NCBI GenBank assembly: GCA_022578965.1
Contig: MU400514.1
Span: 584,953-648,952, forward strand
Source: Xylaria sp. FL1777
Taxonomy: Eukaryota > Ascomycota > Sordariomycetes > Xylariales > Xylariaceae
Length of the DNA: 64,000 nt
Direction of reading: 5' to 3'
The position numbers were made by a program, and so were the translations under genes. This document shows, piece by piece, positions 35,808 through 46,345 of the stretch. Below the pieces are notes generated by a model that saw only the letters and a list, made by a program, of their open reading frames with translations, made no database searches and was not told the DNA's origin. Position 1 is the stretch's first letter, and every line of letters begins with the position of its first letter.

Positions 35808-36890
35808 ATGCATATCGAAATGTCGGCCATGAATTGGGAACCACCTCCTGATCCCGATCGGCCGGAATGCCCATATGTGCCGGGCTTTGTTGTCCCGGTC
35901 ACAGAACACGAGCCGCCTGCACCGTTTGGCCAAGGAGGCTATCCCAGCTCAACACGTCGTAATCCGTCGGAAAGTTTTGTTAGAGAGATGCCTCAAACCC
36001 TCCATGTACTTAAATATCCGCCTCTGGACACGCAGTGGCCTGACGAGAACCCTCCACCACGTACAGCTATCCTCACCATAACAGAGACGATATCAGTCGG
36101 TGCACATCGTCGTGCTCAACTCGCCGTCTGCCAAGTCCTCGTTCGTGCAAAGAATGAACCGTGCACAGCGGTGGCCAAAATTTACGACTCTTTATACTAC
36201 TCTCCTCTTGATTGCGATTACATGCCTGTATATGTCGCCCACGAGGCTGATAAGGACTATAGTCGTGAGGTATTAGCATATAGGCATCTCCAAGCAACCA
36301 AAGACCTGCAAAAACCTGGCTTTGCGCCTGATTATTACGGATCCTGGACTTTTGAGCTGATGCTAACTCAGCGACGCAAAGAGTATAAACGCTCAATTCG
36401 GCTAGTCTTAATTGAGCACATCCGTGGAACTTCCATTCAAAACCTATTTACCTGCAAGCATCCCAACTCCGCCCCTAACGCGTTTCAGTATGATGAGTCG
36501 TATCGCCTAGAAATTATAGCCGAATTACTCGATGGCGTTGCTAAGCAATTACACTCGGGGATTGATCAGAACGACCTCGCACCAAGAAATGTCATTCTGG
36601 TTCCCAGCCCCAAGGGGGATATAACATCACGACATATACCCAGAGTAGTACTAATAGATTATAATAGAGCGATTGTGTATGAGCAGACGAAATATGGACG
36701 CCATGAATATCCCAATCCAGCAGAACGCTTTTGGACAGGCGGTTTGGAAGAGTTCCATGGCTGGTGTCCAATTAAATGGGACCTCAGTGATCGAGGAATG
36801 AGATCTTATCAGGAGTGGCTTTTTAAGAGATTTGGACGAAATAAGATCGACTTCGCGCTTGTCGTAGAAGAACTCAAATTCGGCTATTAG
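35808..36890 (+). CDS. Protein-kinase-fold protein (kinase-like, non-canonical motifs)
   Basis: A single exon of 360 residues from ATG 35808 (internal ATGs at residues 5 and 8 are alternatives). Kinase landmarks in order: VAKIYD with Lys124, SREVLAYRHL with Glu154 (alphaC), hinge VLIEHIRG (~200-207), a catalytic loop QNDLAPRNV with Asp256 and Asn261 in place of HRDxxxxN, and VVLIDYNRA with Asp284 in place of DFG. All residues needed for ATP and metal binding are present, but HRD is QND and DFG is DYN, as in fungal kinase-like and aminoglycoside-phosphotransferase-like families. The N-terminal 60 residues are Pro-rich and probably disordered. The substrate is unknown. It is transcribed away from the nuclease-like gene across a 1.2 kb gap. 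Confidence 0.72.
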   Translation: MHIEMSAMNWEPPPDPDRPECPYVPGFVVPVTEHEPPAPFGQGGYPSSTRRNPSESFVREMPQTLHVLKYPPLDTQWPDENPPPRTAILTITETISVGAHRRAQLAVCQVLVRAKNEPCTAVAKIYDSLYYSPLDCDYMPVYVAHEADKDYSREVLAYRHLQATKDLQKPGFAPDYYGSWTFELMLTQRRKEYKRSIRLVLIEHIRGTSIQNLFTCKHPNSAPNAFQYDESYRLEIIAELLDGVAKQLHSGIDQNDLAPRNVILVPSPKGDITSRHIPRVVLIDYNRAIVYEQTKYGRHEYPNPAERFWTGGLEEFHGWCPIKWDLSDRGMRSYQEWLFKRFGRNKIDFALVVEELKFGY

Positions 36891-37454
36891 AAAACTTACC
36901 TGTTGTTAAGGACTTATTATAGGCTGTCTTTACAAGGACAGAGCTCGGGATATATCGGTGCTGTCGGCGAGATATTGTTTGGCCACCCGTACCCTACTGA
37001 ATGATACATTGGGGAGACAGCAGGTATTCAGGTTCCACGCTTGGCGGGCTTTGGGGGTTCACCTGTTGATAGAACTTCTCGTGGCGTTCTGCTCATTCGC
37101 AAGACTCCCTGTTCAGCCCCGCTGGATATCGTAGGTAGTATGCCATCCTGCTATAAATATTTATTATTTAAATATTTTAGCTTAAAATATTCTTTATTAA
37201 CTACTATTAAACTACTGAAAGAAAGAAAGAAACAAAGGAAATTAGGTAAATAGAAGCCGAAGGGTATACCCTTCGGCTGGCCCCTAGCTAGCCCCATGGG
37301 CTAGCCCCAATTACATTAGCCACCCATGGCCATATTGGCTGTGGTGGGCTGCGTACGATTAACCTGGAAATAACATTCCAACATTTTACATATTTTACAT
37401 AACAGAAGAAGCCCCAACACCACCAAGAAGCAATAATCTGAAGAAAACGGAACG
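36891..37454. other. Spacer with A+T-rich tract and GC-rich palindromes
   Basis: After the kinase-like gene comes an A+T-rich stretch (about 37150-37200), a (GAAA)n-like purine tract near 37215-37235, then the palindromes listed separately at 37255-37305. No gene is visible. Confidence 0.55.
37255..37305. repeat. Perfect 24-bp palindrome followed by a second hairpin
   Basis: Positions 37255-37278 form a perfect 24-bp palindrome with half-site AGCCGAAGGGTA. Immediately after, 37287-37294 and 37298-37305 are 8-bp inverted arms (GCTAGCCC / GGGCTAGC) with a 3-nt loop. Adjacent hairpins of this kind occur at mobile-element ends or in transcript 3' ends, but no element body is identified. Confidence 0.8.
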
Positions 37455-38694
37455 ATGGAAATATCAACGACAAAAGAGGAAGCCCTCGCCAAGCGTCGCG
37501 CTCAAAATCGTGAGGCCCAGCGCAGATTTCGCTGTGAGTTTCAATCCCTTTCCCTTCACGCTTGCTGTAGCTCATTTGCGCCCGCGGAATGCCCCAGGCA
37601 CATCAGTCTCTTATTCACGCTGCGTCTGGATGGTATGATGCCAATGGGTATGAACATATATAATGAAATGTTATGAGATGCGGTGAACAACATTTCGAAT
37701 TGTGAAGCTGACGACCTTCATTTCCCGCCGCGTAGGGAAGCAGAACCAGTTGAAAGAAAAAGCACTCCTGACCGCACTTACTCATGATGATTATAATGTT
37801 GCCAGTTTCAACTCATCAACCGCGTATGCTCCTGATCCGGACATGCTAGCAAGCCTAAAAAGGGTGGCACCGGGGACGAAACGGCCTAATGGGTGTCTCT
37901 TCTCCTCCTTATCCAATAGTGGTTTATTTGGCAACTACGCCTTATTAGACAACTTCAATATGGAGGACTTGGCTGAAGACACGCCCACTTCTGGCATCAC
38001 TATCAATCCACCGTCGCTGCTTAGCCACGGTGAGTCCCCTTTGACCGCCGACGTCTCTTTGTTGTCCTCGTCGCAGCATCCGCCGTCGCGCTCTCCCCAG
38101 AGTTCGGGAGGGGCGATGCAGACCGACTTTTCAGATAAAATCACATCCCACAACACACATAGTACCCATAATACTTCCATGAGCCACGGGAATGGTTATA
38201 GTAGTACGGACCCATCATCAATGGAGAGCCGATCTAGAACCGAGGCAGTTACAAACCCCGACGACTGTAAACAGCCCGGTTGGCAAACTCCGTTACACAT
38301 AGCAGCCAGTCGAGGATACGATCGGATCTTGCGCATGTTACTACAGCATAAACCCGACTGCAATGAGCGGGACAGCGACGGCTTGACCCCGCTGTCTCAC
38401 GCTTCTATTGGTGGGCACGAACATATCGCAGGGTTGCTTCTCGAACACGGAGCCCGACTCGGTGAGAAAGACAGTCGAGGGCAGACGGTGTTTCATTTAG
38501 CAGTCCTTCATCGCCAAGAAGGCGTACTGAAGACTTTGCTTCAACACTCGACAAGCAACTGTGCCTTAATAGACAGTTATGATAACGATGGCAGAACGGC
38601 TCTACACATAGCCGTTGATACGGGATTTGAGGTTGGTGTTCGCGCATTGCTTGAGCACGGAGTAGACTTCAATTGCAGGGCGCGAAAGACGTAG
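37455..38694 (+). CDS. bZIP-basic-region plus ankyrin-repeat putative transcription regulator
   Basis: Two exons, 37455-37533 and 37736-38694, with a 202-nt intron (GTGAGT..CGTAG) inside the bZIP region; the joined frame gives 345 residues. The basic region AKRRAQNREAQRRFRWKQ (about residues 12-29) has the Yap-type N-x(3)-QRRFR DNA-contact pattern, but the usual heptad-leucine zipper after it is short or missing. A Ser-rich linker (~70-195) leads to about four ankyrin repeats (TPLHIAASRGY, LTPLSHASIGGH, QTVFHLAVLHRQ, RTALHIAVDTGF). This bZIP-ankyrin layout is known in filamentous ascomycetes and is probably nuclear; target genes are unknown. Without a clear zipper it may dimerise through other means or act as a decoy. 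Confidence 0.78.
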
Positions 38695-39819
38695 TGATAA
38701 ATGCATTTGGAAGACTCACGCAGAAGATATGTCGACGATGCACTATTACCCCAATATGCAAGTGTCCCTACAGCCTCACCCTCTCATAGAGAAAGGGTTT
38801 TCTCATCGATGCTCGAAATGTCTCTCGACTATTAAGTAGCGGAGGAGGGACCCTAACTCTTCTACGTATGACTATACCACAGGCCTATCCCACGCTGAGA
38901 TTACTGCTGAGAGATAGCTCCTCCACTATTGCTAGCTTGAACCCTGAAAGGAGTGATCTTAGTAGGGTAGATTCTGACGTGCGATTGACCTCGGCCTATA
39001 TTTACCCCAACCTGTCTCCAGTTACGAAGGGAGAAGGAGTATTGTTCCGATACTAGCTGCGATTGTTCAGGAGGAGAGAAGAGAGAATTATGAATTTGAA
39101 AGTTTGGGTAAACTTAATATGGCAATTTGGCGTCGCTCGGAACTCGCCGAGTGGTTAATCGTGTTAGGATTTATCATAAAATGGTGTGTGATGCACGAGA
39201 GAGCGCAGGTTCTGTCTCACCCTGGCGGCACTATATATATACGTGCTAAGAGTCCATCATGTTGATTAACACTGGATCTCACAACTAGGACTAGGTGTAG
39301 CTAAGCCATGATGACAATTGGAATAGCTACTTGCATATCAGATTACCCGCCAAGGCGTCTAAAGGGGCGATTATTGAGCCGTTCGATTACGGCGCTCCAG
39401 GATCGTGGATCGTGGGAGTGGAGTGCGGGTGGACCTTTATGCAAGATTGCTGACAGCACGTGTTGACCCGACTCTAGTCGGTAACGATTGTTATTGGCGG
39501 TAGGACGAGAAGACGATGAGAAAAAGACAACAGGGTCCTACAACTACTACACCAAACTACCCGACGGCATATTCGAGCATTAGAAACAGGAGCAATAGCG
39601 GCCGCGATGGTACGCAGAAGAAGAAAGATAGAAAGAGGGGGAATGTAAATCAAATAAAAGCGCTGAGACGCAGCATATATTTAGAGGATCATGGTATCAG
39701 TATCGATTTCTCACTCGCTACTTTCCGCATCATCATCATCTCATTCCTCATCGTCTTTCGCAGTTATCAATGCAGCCAAACTCCTCAGAATAATAAGGAA
39801 TTTTACACTATTGTACATC
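38695..39819. other. Intergenic region, no gene seen
   Basis: This 1.1 kb gap holds a short frame at 38868-39056 and a frame at 39516-39827 that overlaps the next gene's leader; neither has features. The region upstream of 39820 stays open in the reductase frame from an ATG at 39691, a Ser/His-rich run that I judge to be 5' leader. Confidence 0.5.
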
Positions 39820-40743
39820 ATGTATAAGAAGTCAGTCCTCATTACAGGCTGCAGTGACGGCGGTATCGGCTCCGAGCTCGCCAAGCAATTCGCGGCTAAG
39901 GACTACCGAGTCTTCGCAACCTTGCGCACTCCATCGAAAGCAGCATCACTAGCAGGTGTGAGCGGAATCGAAGTCCTGGAGTTGGAAGTGACATCAAGCG
40001 AATCGATCGCTGCGTGCGTCGCCGAAATAGATCGACGCACAGGGGGCACACTCGATGTGCTCATCAACAACGCCGGCGCCGACTTCGTTGTTCCGTTCCT
40101 CGATGTTTCCATAGAGGAGGCGAAGAATCTCTACAATGTCAATGTTTTTAGCATATTAGGCGTCACGCAAGGATTTGCGCCTTTGCTGATCAAAGCACAG
40201 GGGTGCGTTGCCAATTTCAGCTCCATCGCAGGTGAGATGCCTTTGAGCTGGTCGAGTAAGTAATACATTGGACTGCAAGCAAGCAACTCAGAGACAAAAA
40301 AGCGTGTTAAAGTCTAACATTCTTGTTAAGGTATCTACAGCAGCTCTAAAGCGGCCGCTAAACAGATATCGGAATGCATGCGTACAGAACTAGCTCCCCT
40401 TGGCGTGCGTGTTGTCACGGGCATGATTGGTGCTGTGCACACACCGATACACGAGCGCAGTGGAGAGCTCAAATTGCCCCAAAACTCACACTACGAGAGC
40501 ATACGAGATCATATCAACGAGGTACGCAGTGGTAAGACGAAGCCCGGGGCCGTAGACGTCACGAGCGTATGTAAGAGCATCATCAAGGACATCGAGGGCG
40601 GCAAGAGCGGTATTGTGTGGCGCGGCGGCACTGCAACGGCTACTTGCTTCCTTAGCTGGTTCTTACCGTCTGGTCTTTGGGAGGCTGTGGTAAATAATGG
40701 ACGTGGGCTAGAGCAAGTGATTAAGCCGGCTGCAAAGTGCTAA
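39820..40743 (+). CDS. NADPH-dependent short-chain reductase, Ayr1-like
   Basis: Two exons, 39820-40255 and 40331-40743, with a 75-nt intron (GTAAGT..GTTAAG), give 282 residues. The SDR signature is complete: a TGCSDGGIG cofactor loop (residues 9-17), NNAG (83-86), a catalytic Ser in NFSSIAGE (~135), and Tyr148-x3-Lys152 (YSSSK) just after the intron. The overall pattern, including the KVNVF-like LYNVNVF segment and a hydrophobic C-terminal region (CFLSWFLPSGLW), resembles 1-acyl-dihydroxyacetone-phosphate reductase (Ayr1), which reduces acyl-DHAP in lipid synthesis on ER or lipid droplets. Related SDRs act on other substrates, so the assignment is by similarity only. ATG 39820 is preferred over 39691 because the Rossmann strand starts four residues after it. 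It is the last gene before the AT block. Confidence 0.82.
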
Positions 40744-41090
40744 GACTAGATAGCGCATAACTGTCAGATATAAGGGATTATATGTTAAGCCAGAATTACT
40801 TAACTAACGGGTATTTAAGGGTAAACCTATGTCAAAGGAACAAGAGCTTTTATATAAAACTTGCGTAGCTAGCTAATTATGTTTATATAACTAGTAAGGT
40901 CTACTATGGGTAGTGAGGCAATTGAGCTTAGAAAGTGTGATGTAGATTGGAAAAAGGGGGGCCTGCAGGCAATTGCTACTGCAATTGCCTTAGGCATGGG
41001 CCCCATATAGCTATCTAGCTAAGCCACCATAGCCACAGTGGGGATACTACTGTGGCTAGACCCTATAAATATAGAGTCCCTCTTTTAGTT
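40744..41090. other. Transition zone into the A+T-rich block, with GC-rich hairpins
   Basis: About 350 nt in which base composition falls from ordinary to extremely A+T-rich. It contains the inverted repeats listed separately at 40961-41057. No gene is seen. Confidence 0.6.
40961..41057. repeat. Two hairpin-forming inverted repeats at the AT-block border
   Basis: Positions 40967-40976 and 40981-40990 are perfect 10-bp arms (AGGCAATTGC / GCAATTGCCT) around TACT, extended by GCCT/AGGC with a one-base bulge. Positions 41031-41039 and 41049-41057 are 9-bp arms (AGCCACAGT / ACTGTGGCT). An ATGGGCCCCAT-type near-palindrome lies between. The clustering resembles that near 37.26 kb. Confidence 0.78.
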
Positions 41091-44000
41091 TATATTAATA
41101 ACATAAATAATATATAATTAATATAATGTATTTAGCTAAAGGTTTTTTACATTATAAAGTAATAAAAAAGAAAACTTTATATTAATGTTATAATAAATAA
41201 AATAAAATAAAACAATAAAATAAAAAATTTATTTTAGGTGCTTTAAATTAAAAACATAAAATAGCAGGCTATGCTTACTATAAGCTATAACTTATTTTTT
41301 TTAAAAGCTTGTGTAAATATATTTATAAGTTTAAAGCTTACGTTTTATATATTTTAGTTTAAAGAACTTTTGTTGATTTTTAAGCTAAAGTTTACTTTAT
41401 ATATATATATATATTATTTATACCTATAAATTATTTACTAATAAAACTTAAAAAAAATAATTATAATATTATTTAAAGCTTTTTATAGTAATGCTTATAT
41501 TTAGCGCTAATTTTATAATTAAAATATTTTATTATATTATAATATTTTAAGCTTAAACGGTTAAAAATTAAGTTTTATTTATTAATTTATTAATTAGTGT
41601 TATTTTTTTATTTTATTATAAAACTGCAAACTTTTAACAATTTTAACTTTAGCTTAATTAATAATTGCTTTTTAAAAAAACTAATAGTTTTAAAACTTTT
41701 AAAATTTATTAAAAAACTTAGTAAACTAAATAAACTAGCTAATAATGCAGTATTAAAGCATTTATTTAGTTATTATATTTAGTATTTTATATAGTATATT
41801 TTACTGCAATTAAAATATAACTAATAATATATATTAAAATATAACTTTATATAAGCTATTATTAATGCTATTTTAAATTATTATTAATTTAATAAATTAT
41901 GTAAGCTTAAGCTTAAAACTAAACAAGTTAAGTTAATTTAGCATATAATATTTTATTATAATAATATTATATTAGTAATTTAAATTAATTATAAAAAAAG
42001 CATTATATTGCAAATTATTTTAGTTATTATATAAAGTATAATAACTTTATAGTTATGCTTATTAAAACAATTAAAACATAATTAATTTAATTTAATTGCT
42101 TAAATTTTTAATACTTATTTATTATTAATAATAAATAATATAATAAAAGTTAATTAATATTACATAAATAGTTATAAAAGTATGTTTTTATTATTTAATA
42201 AAATAATGCTATATAAGCTAAGTTAGCTTTAAAATGCTTTAAATATATTATTTTTAAGCTTAAATAAACTACTTAAAAATACTTTATTAATTTGCTTTAT
42301 AACTTTTTGTTTAATTAAAAAATTGCGTTTATAGCTATTAATAAGCTTTATATAGTTTATTAATAAAAAGATTTTTAAATTATATACTTTAATATATATT
42401 ATATAAAAGCGTTAGTTTTATAAAATATATTATAGTTTAGCTATACTATTATATTAAGTTTAAACGCTTAAAAGTTTATATTACTTAAAGCTAAATTTTA
42501 ATAGCAAAATATTTATTTAAAAAAACTGCAATTTATTTATGTTTTAATTAATTAGCTTAATATATTTTTTATTGTTTATTTTATAAAAAAAGGTATTATT
42601 ATAAAAAATTATTAATAATTATGTTTTTTAATTAGTAAAATATAGCGCAATATAACATACTTAATTTTTAAAACTATTGTTTTTATAAATAGCAAAAAAA
42701 AGCTTATTGCTATATATTATTTTTTAATAATATAGCTTTAAAAATAAAAGTTTACTTTAATTAAAATAAAGCGCTTTATTTAAAAATATAATATAAATAT
42801 ATGTTTTAATAACTAATAGTAGTTATATAATAAGTTTATAAAACTAAACTTTTTTTGTTAAATTATGTTTGCTATTATAAATTTTAAAATAAAAATAAAT
42901 ATTTATAAAATAATATATATTATTTAGTTTAGCTTTATTGCTTTTAAAAACTTTTTAAACTTATTATAAAAGTTTAGTTAAGCTATTTAAAATAATATAA
43001 TATAAAAAATAGCATTTTTCTTTACTTTTTATTAATATTTTAATTTATTAAAAGCGCAAAAAGTTAAACTTTTTAAACTAAAGCATAAAAAAAAGCTATT
43101 AAAAAATAATTAAAATAATTTGCGCTTTATAATAAACATAAGCAATAATGCATTAAAAAGCTTAACGTTTAGCTATATATAGTTTATACTATTAAACTAT
43201 TAATTAATTATAACTAATAAGCTTAAAAATAAAAATAATTTAATAGTTAACTTTAAACTAAAATAGTTTAAATTAGTTAAGCTTGCTAAATAAACTAAAG
43301 CTAAACTAAAGTTTAAAAATAAACTATAAACTATTTAGCTAAATATATATAAGTTTATAAATATAAAATGCTTTAAAAAGTATACTTTATAGTTTTTATA
43401 ATAACTAAATAATAAAAATATTAAAAAGCAAAAAAATATATAATAAAAAATATGCTATAATTTATATTATTATAACTTTAGCTACTTATTAAAGTTGCTA
43501 CTAAAAATATATTAGCAGTTTATGCTTTAAAAAAAAACTATTTTTTAGTTTTTATAGCAAAAGTTTTAAAAACTTTGCATAAAACACTTTATAAATTTAT
43601 ATTAATACTTAAATTTTGCTATTAATAATATAACAAAATATTTTATGCTAAAAAAAGTTTAATAATATATTACTGCTATATTTAATAAAGTAATTAATAT
43701 AAATATTATGTTTTTTTTAGTTTATAATACTATAAAAATATTTAAATAAAATAAATAAAAAAAATATAGCTATATTTTATATGTTAAACTTTTTATAATA
43801 TATTAGTATATTTTTAATAAATATATTAAACATTTTGCAAATAAAACATAAATTAAAAATGCTACTAAAAATATATTTTGTTTAACTTTAAAATTAATAT
43901 TAAAAATACAAATAAAGCAGCAATTAAATATTTATTAAACGTTTAATATATAGTTAAACTAATTAGCTTTATACTTAATAATAGTTATAACTTTTGTTTT

Positions 44001-46155
44001 ATTGTTTTTAGTAAAATTAACTATAGTTATATTATTTTTAAATGCTTTTTTTATATATATAAATATATTGCTAGCTATAGATTTACTAATATAATTTAAA
44101 CTATTAAAGCATAATAAAAAATTGCTAGCAAATAATAATTCTAAAAGGCTAAAAAAAAAGCAAAAAAAATAAAACATATATAATACTTTACGTTAATTTA
44201 TATTTAGCTATAATTCTTTAGTTTTTTTTTTTTTTTTTTTGCTTTTTTATAATTAAAAATATATAACTGCTATTTTTTATTACTTTTAATAAATAGTTTA
44301 TTTTTATTAATTAAACTTAATATGTTTTACTATATTAAAACTTTAGTTAATTAAACAACTTTAATATTAAATTTATTAATTTTAGTATTAATAAATTATT
44401 GCTTTTTTTTTATTAATAAATTTAACGCATTAAAAGAATTATATAATATAATATAGCTATTAATACATTTTTTACTATTATTATTAATATATATTTTATA
44501 AGCATATTTAATAATATTTTAGTTAATAAAAAAAAAAATATGCTGCTTATTTTAATATGTTTAAAAAAACTGTTTAATATTATTATAAATTAAAGTAGTA
44601 TAAAAGTTTATAATAGCTAATTAATTAAATATAACAAAAATATTTTACGTAAAGTTTTTTTTATTTTTTATATTAATTATAAAAGTATTATTAATATGCT
44701 TTAAAACTAAATTAATAGCTTTTTATTTGCTTTTAATTATAGTATATTAAATAAAGCTTAACTATAGTATTTTTGTTGCAAGTTTTAGTTTTATAACATT
44801 AAAATAAAATAACTAAACAAAATATAATATTTCTAGTTTATAGTTATTAAACTTTTTTTTATAAAAAAAAATAAAAAAATAAAAAATAATTTAATATAAT
44901 ACTTTATAATTATTAAGCTAAACTACTATAATTATTATAAGTAAATATTTTATAATATTTATATATTAATAATAGCTTTAAAACTTAATATTAATTAATT
45001 TGCTTTTGTTTTAAGTATATTTTTTTGTTTAACTTATATATTTTAACTATTAAAACTATAAAGCTGCAATTCTTTGCTTAAATAATATAAAATTTATGCT
45101 TTTTAATGCTATTTAAATATAGTTTAATTAAACTTTATTAAAAAATAATATATTAAATTTAACCAAGTTATAAATTAAAAACGCTAAAATATAAGCATAA
45201 AACTTATTACGTAGCAATAATAAAGCTTAATAGTATTAAACCTTATTTCTTTTAATATGTTGCTTGTAGCTAAAAAATTATACATTATATTTTATAAAAA
45301 AATCTTAAAAAGTCTAAAAAATTAATTAAATAAAATTTAGCGCAATATAAAAAAAAACTAATATAAAAAACATTTATTATTTATAGTTATATATATTGCT
45401 TACTTTTATTTAAGCAGCTATTATAACTTAAATAAAAAATATAGTTTTTTAATTTTTATATATTATTATAAATTATTTATTATAGTTTTAATAATTTAAA
45501 ATAATATAAAATAAAATATTATAAACTTAATATACTTTAAATATTTCTTTTTTATTTTTATAAATAATAAAAGTTTATAAAATATAATTAACGTTATTTT
45601 ATAATTATGCAATGTTTAAAAATAAAATAAACCTTTTTAAATATAATAATTTAAATAAAAAACAAATAGCATAAATTAATAAATAATTAGTTATTTTATT
45701 TATATAAGCTAAAGTTAACATTAAATAAAAAAAAAGCTATTTTTTTTAAAAAAAGTAATAGTATACTATTATAACTATATAAATAAGCTAAGCATATTTA
45801 AACTAATAATTATAAAATAATTAATTAAATTTTGCATAATATTTTTATAACTTATCTTAAAATTTTAAACACTATTTTTAAAGTTAAAATTATTATATAT
45901 AAATATAACATTTAAGTTATAAGTAATATGCTTTAAGTTAAGTTATATATTTATTAATTTAAGTATTAAAACATTAGCTAATTAATTACTATATATATAA
46001 CTTTGTTTAGTTATTTTATTTAGCTATTTTAAAACAAACTTATAGCTAATATATATTTTAAATTAAGCAAAAGTATTAATTATTTAAGTTTATGTTTTAT
46101 TACTATAAAAATAAATACTAATAAATTATTATAAAAAATTGCTTATTAAAAATAT

Positions 46156-46345
46156 TGTTACGAAATGAGCTAACTAGGCCGGTTAAAAGGCTAGGTGTAA
46201 AGAAAACATGCGCGGAGGGAGTCCCATTTGTTAAAAAGATATATATTTAAACCACTATAAGGGTTTAATGCATAAACTTAACAAACTTAAGTCTGTTAAG
46301 TCCATTTTTTTGTTCCTTAGGTTAAGGTTAGCAGCATGTTTATAC
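46156..46345. mobile_element. Less-mutated island resembling a solo LTR or element end
   Basis: Within the AT block this ~190-nt stretch has clearly higher complexity and G+C. It opens with TGTTACGAAATGAGC, contains CTAACTAGGCCGG, GCGCGGAGGGAGTCCC and an inverted pair CTTAACA..TGTTAAG, and is followed by a T-rich domain. A TGTTAC start is typical of fungal LTRs, but I cannot define the second end or a target-site duplication. It may be a younger insertion that escaped most RIP. Confidence 0.4.

Noticed and set aside
39691..39819. N-terminal extension of the Ayr1-like reductase
   Set aside because: Ser/His-rich run with no SDR similarity; the Rossmann fold begins right after ATG 39820.
1..41090. 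tRNA genes, CRISPR arrays, bacterial-type operators or riboswitches
   Set aside because: None recognised by eye on either strand; a tRNAscan-SE run would settle the tRNA question.
43959..44177. 72-codon frame and similar 60-76 codon frames in the AT block (53394, 62244, 63313)
   Set aside because: Phe/Leu/Lys/Asn-only low-complexity translations expected from A+T-rich DNA; not genes.
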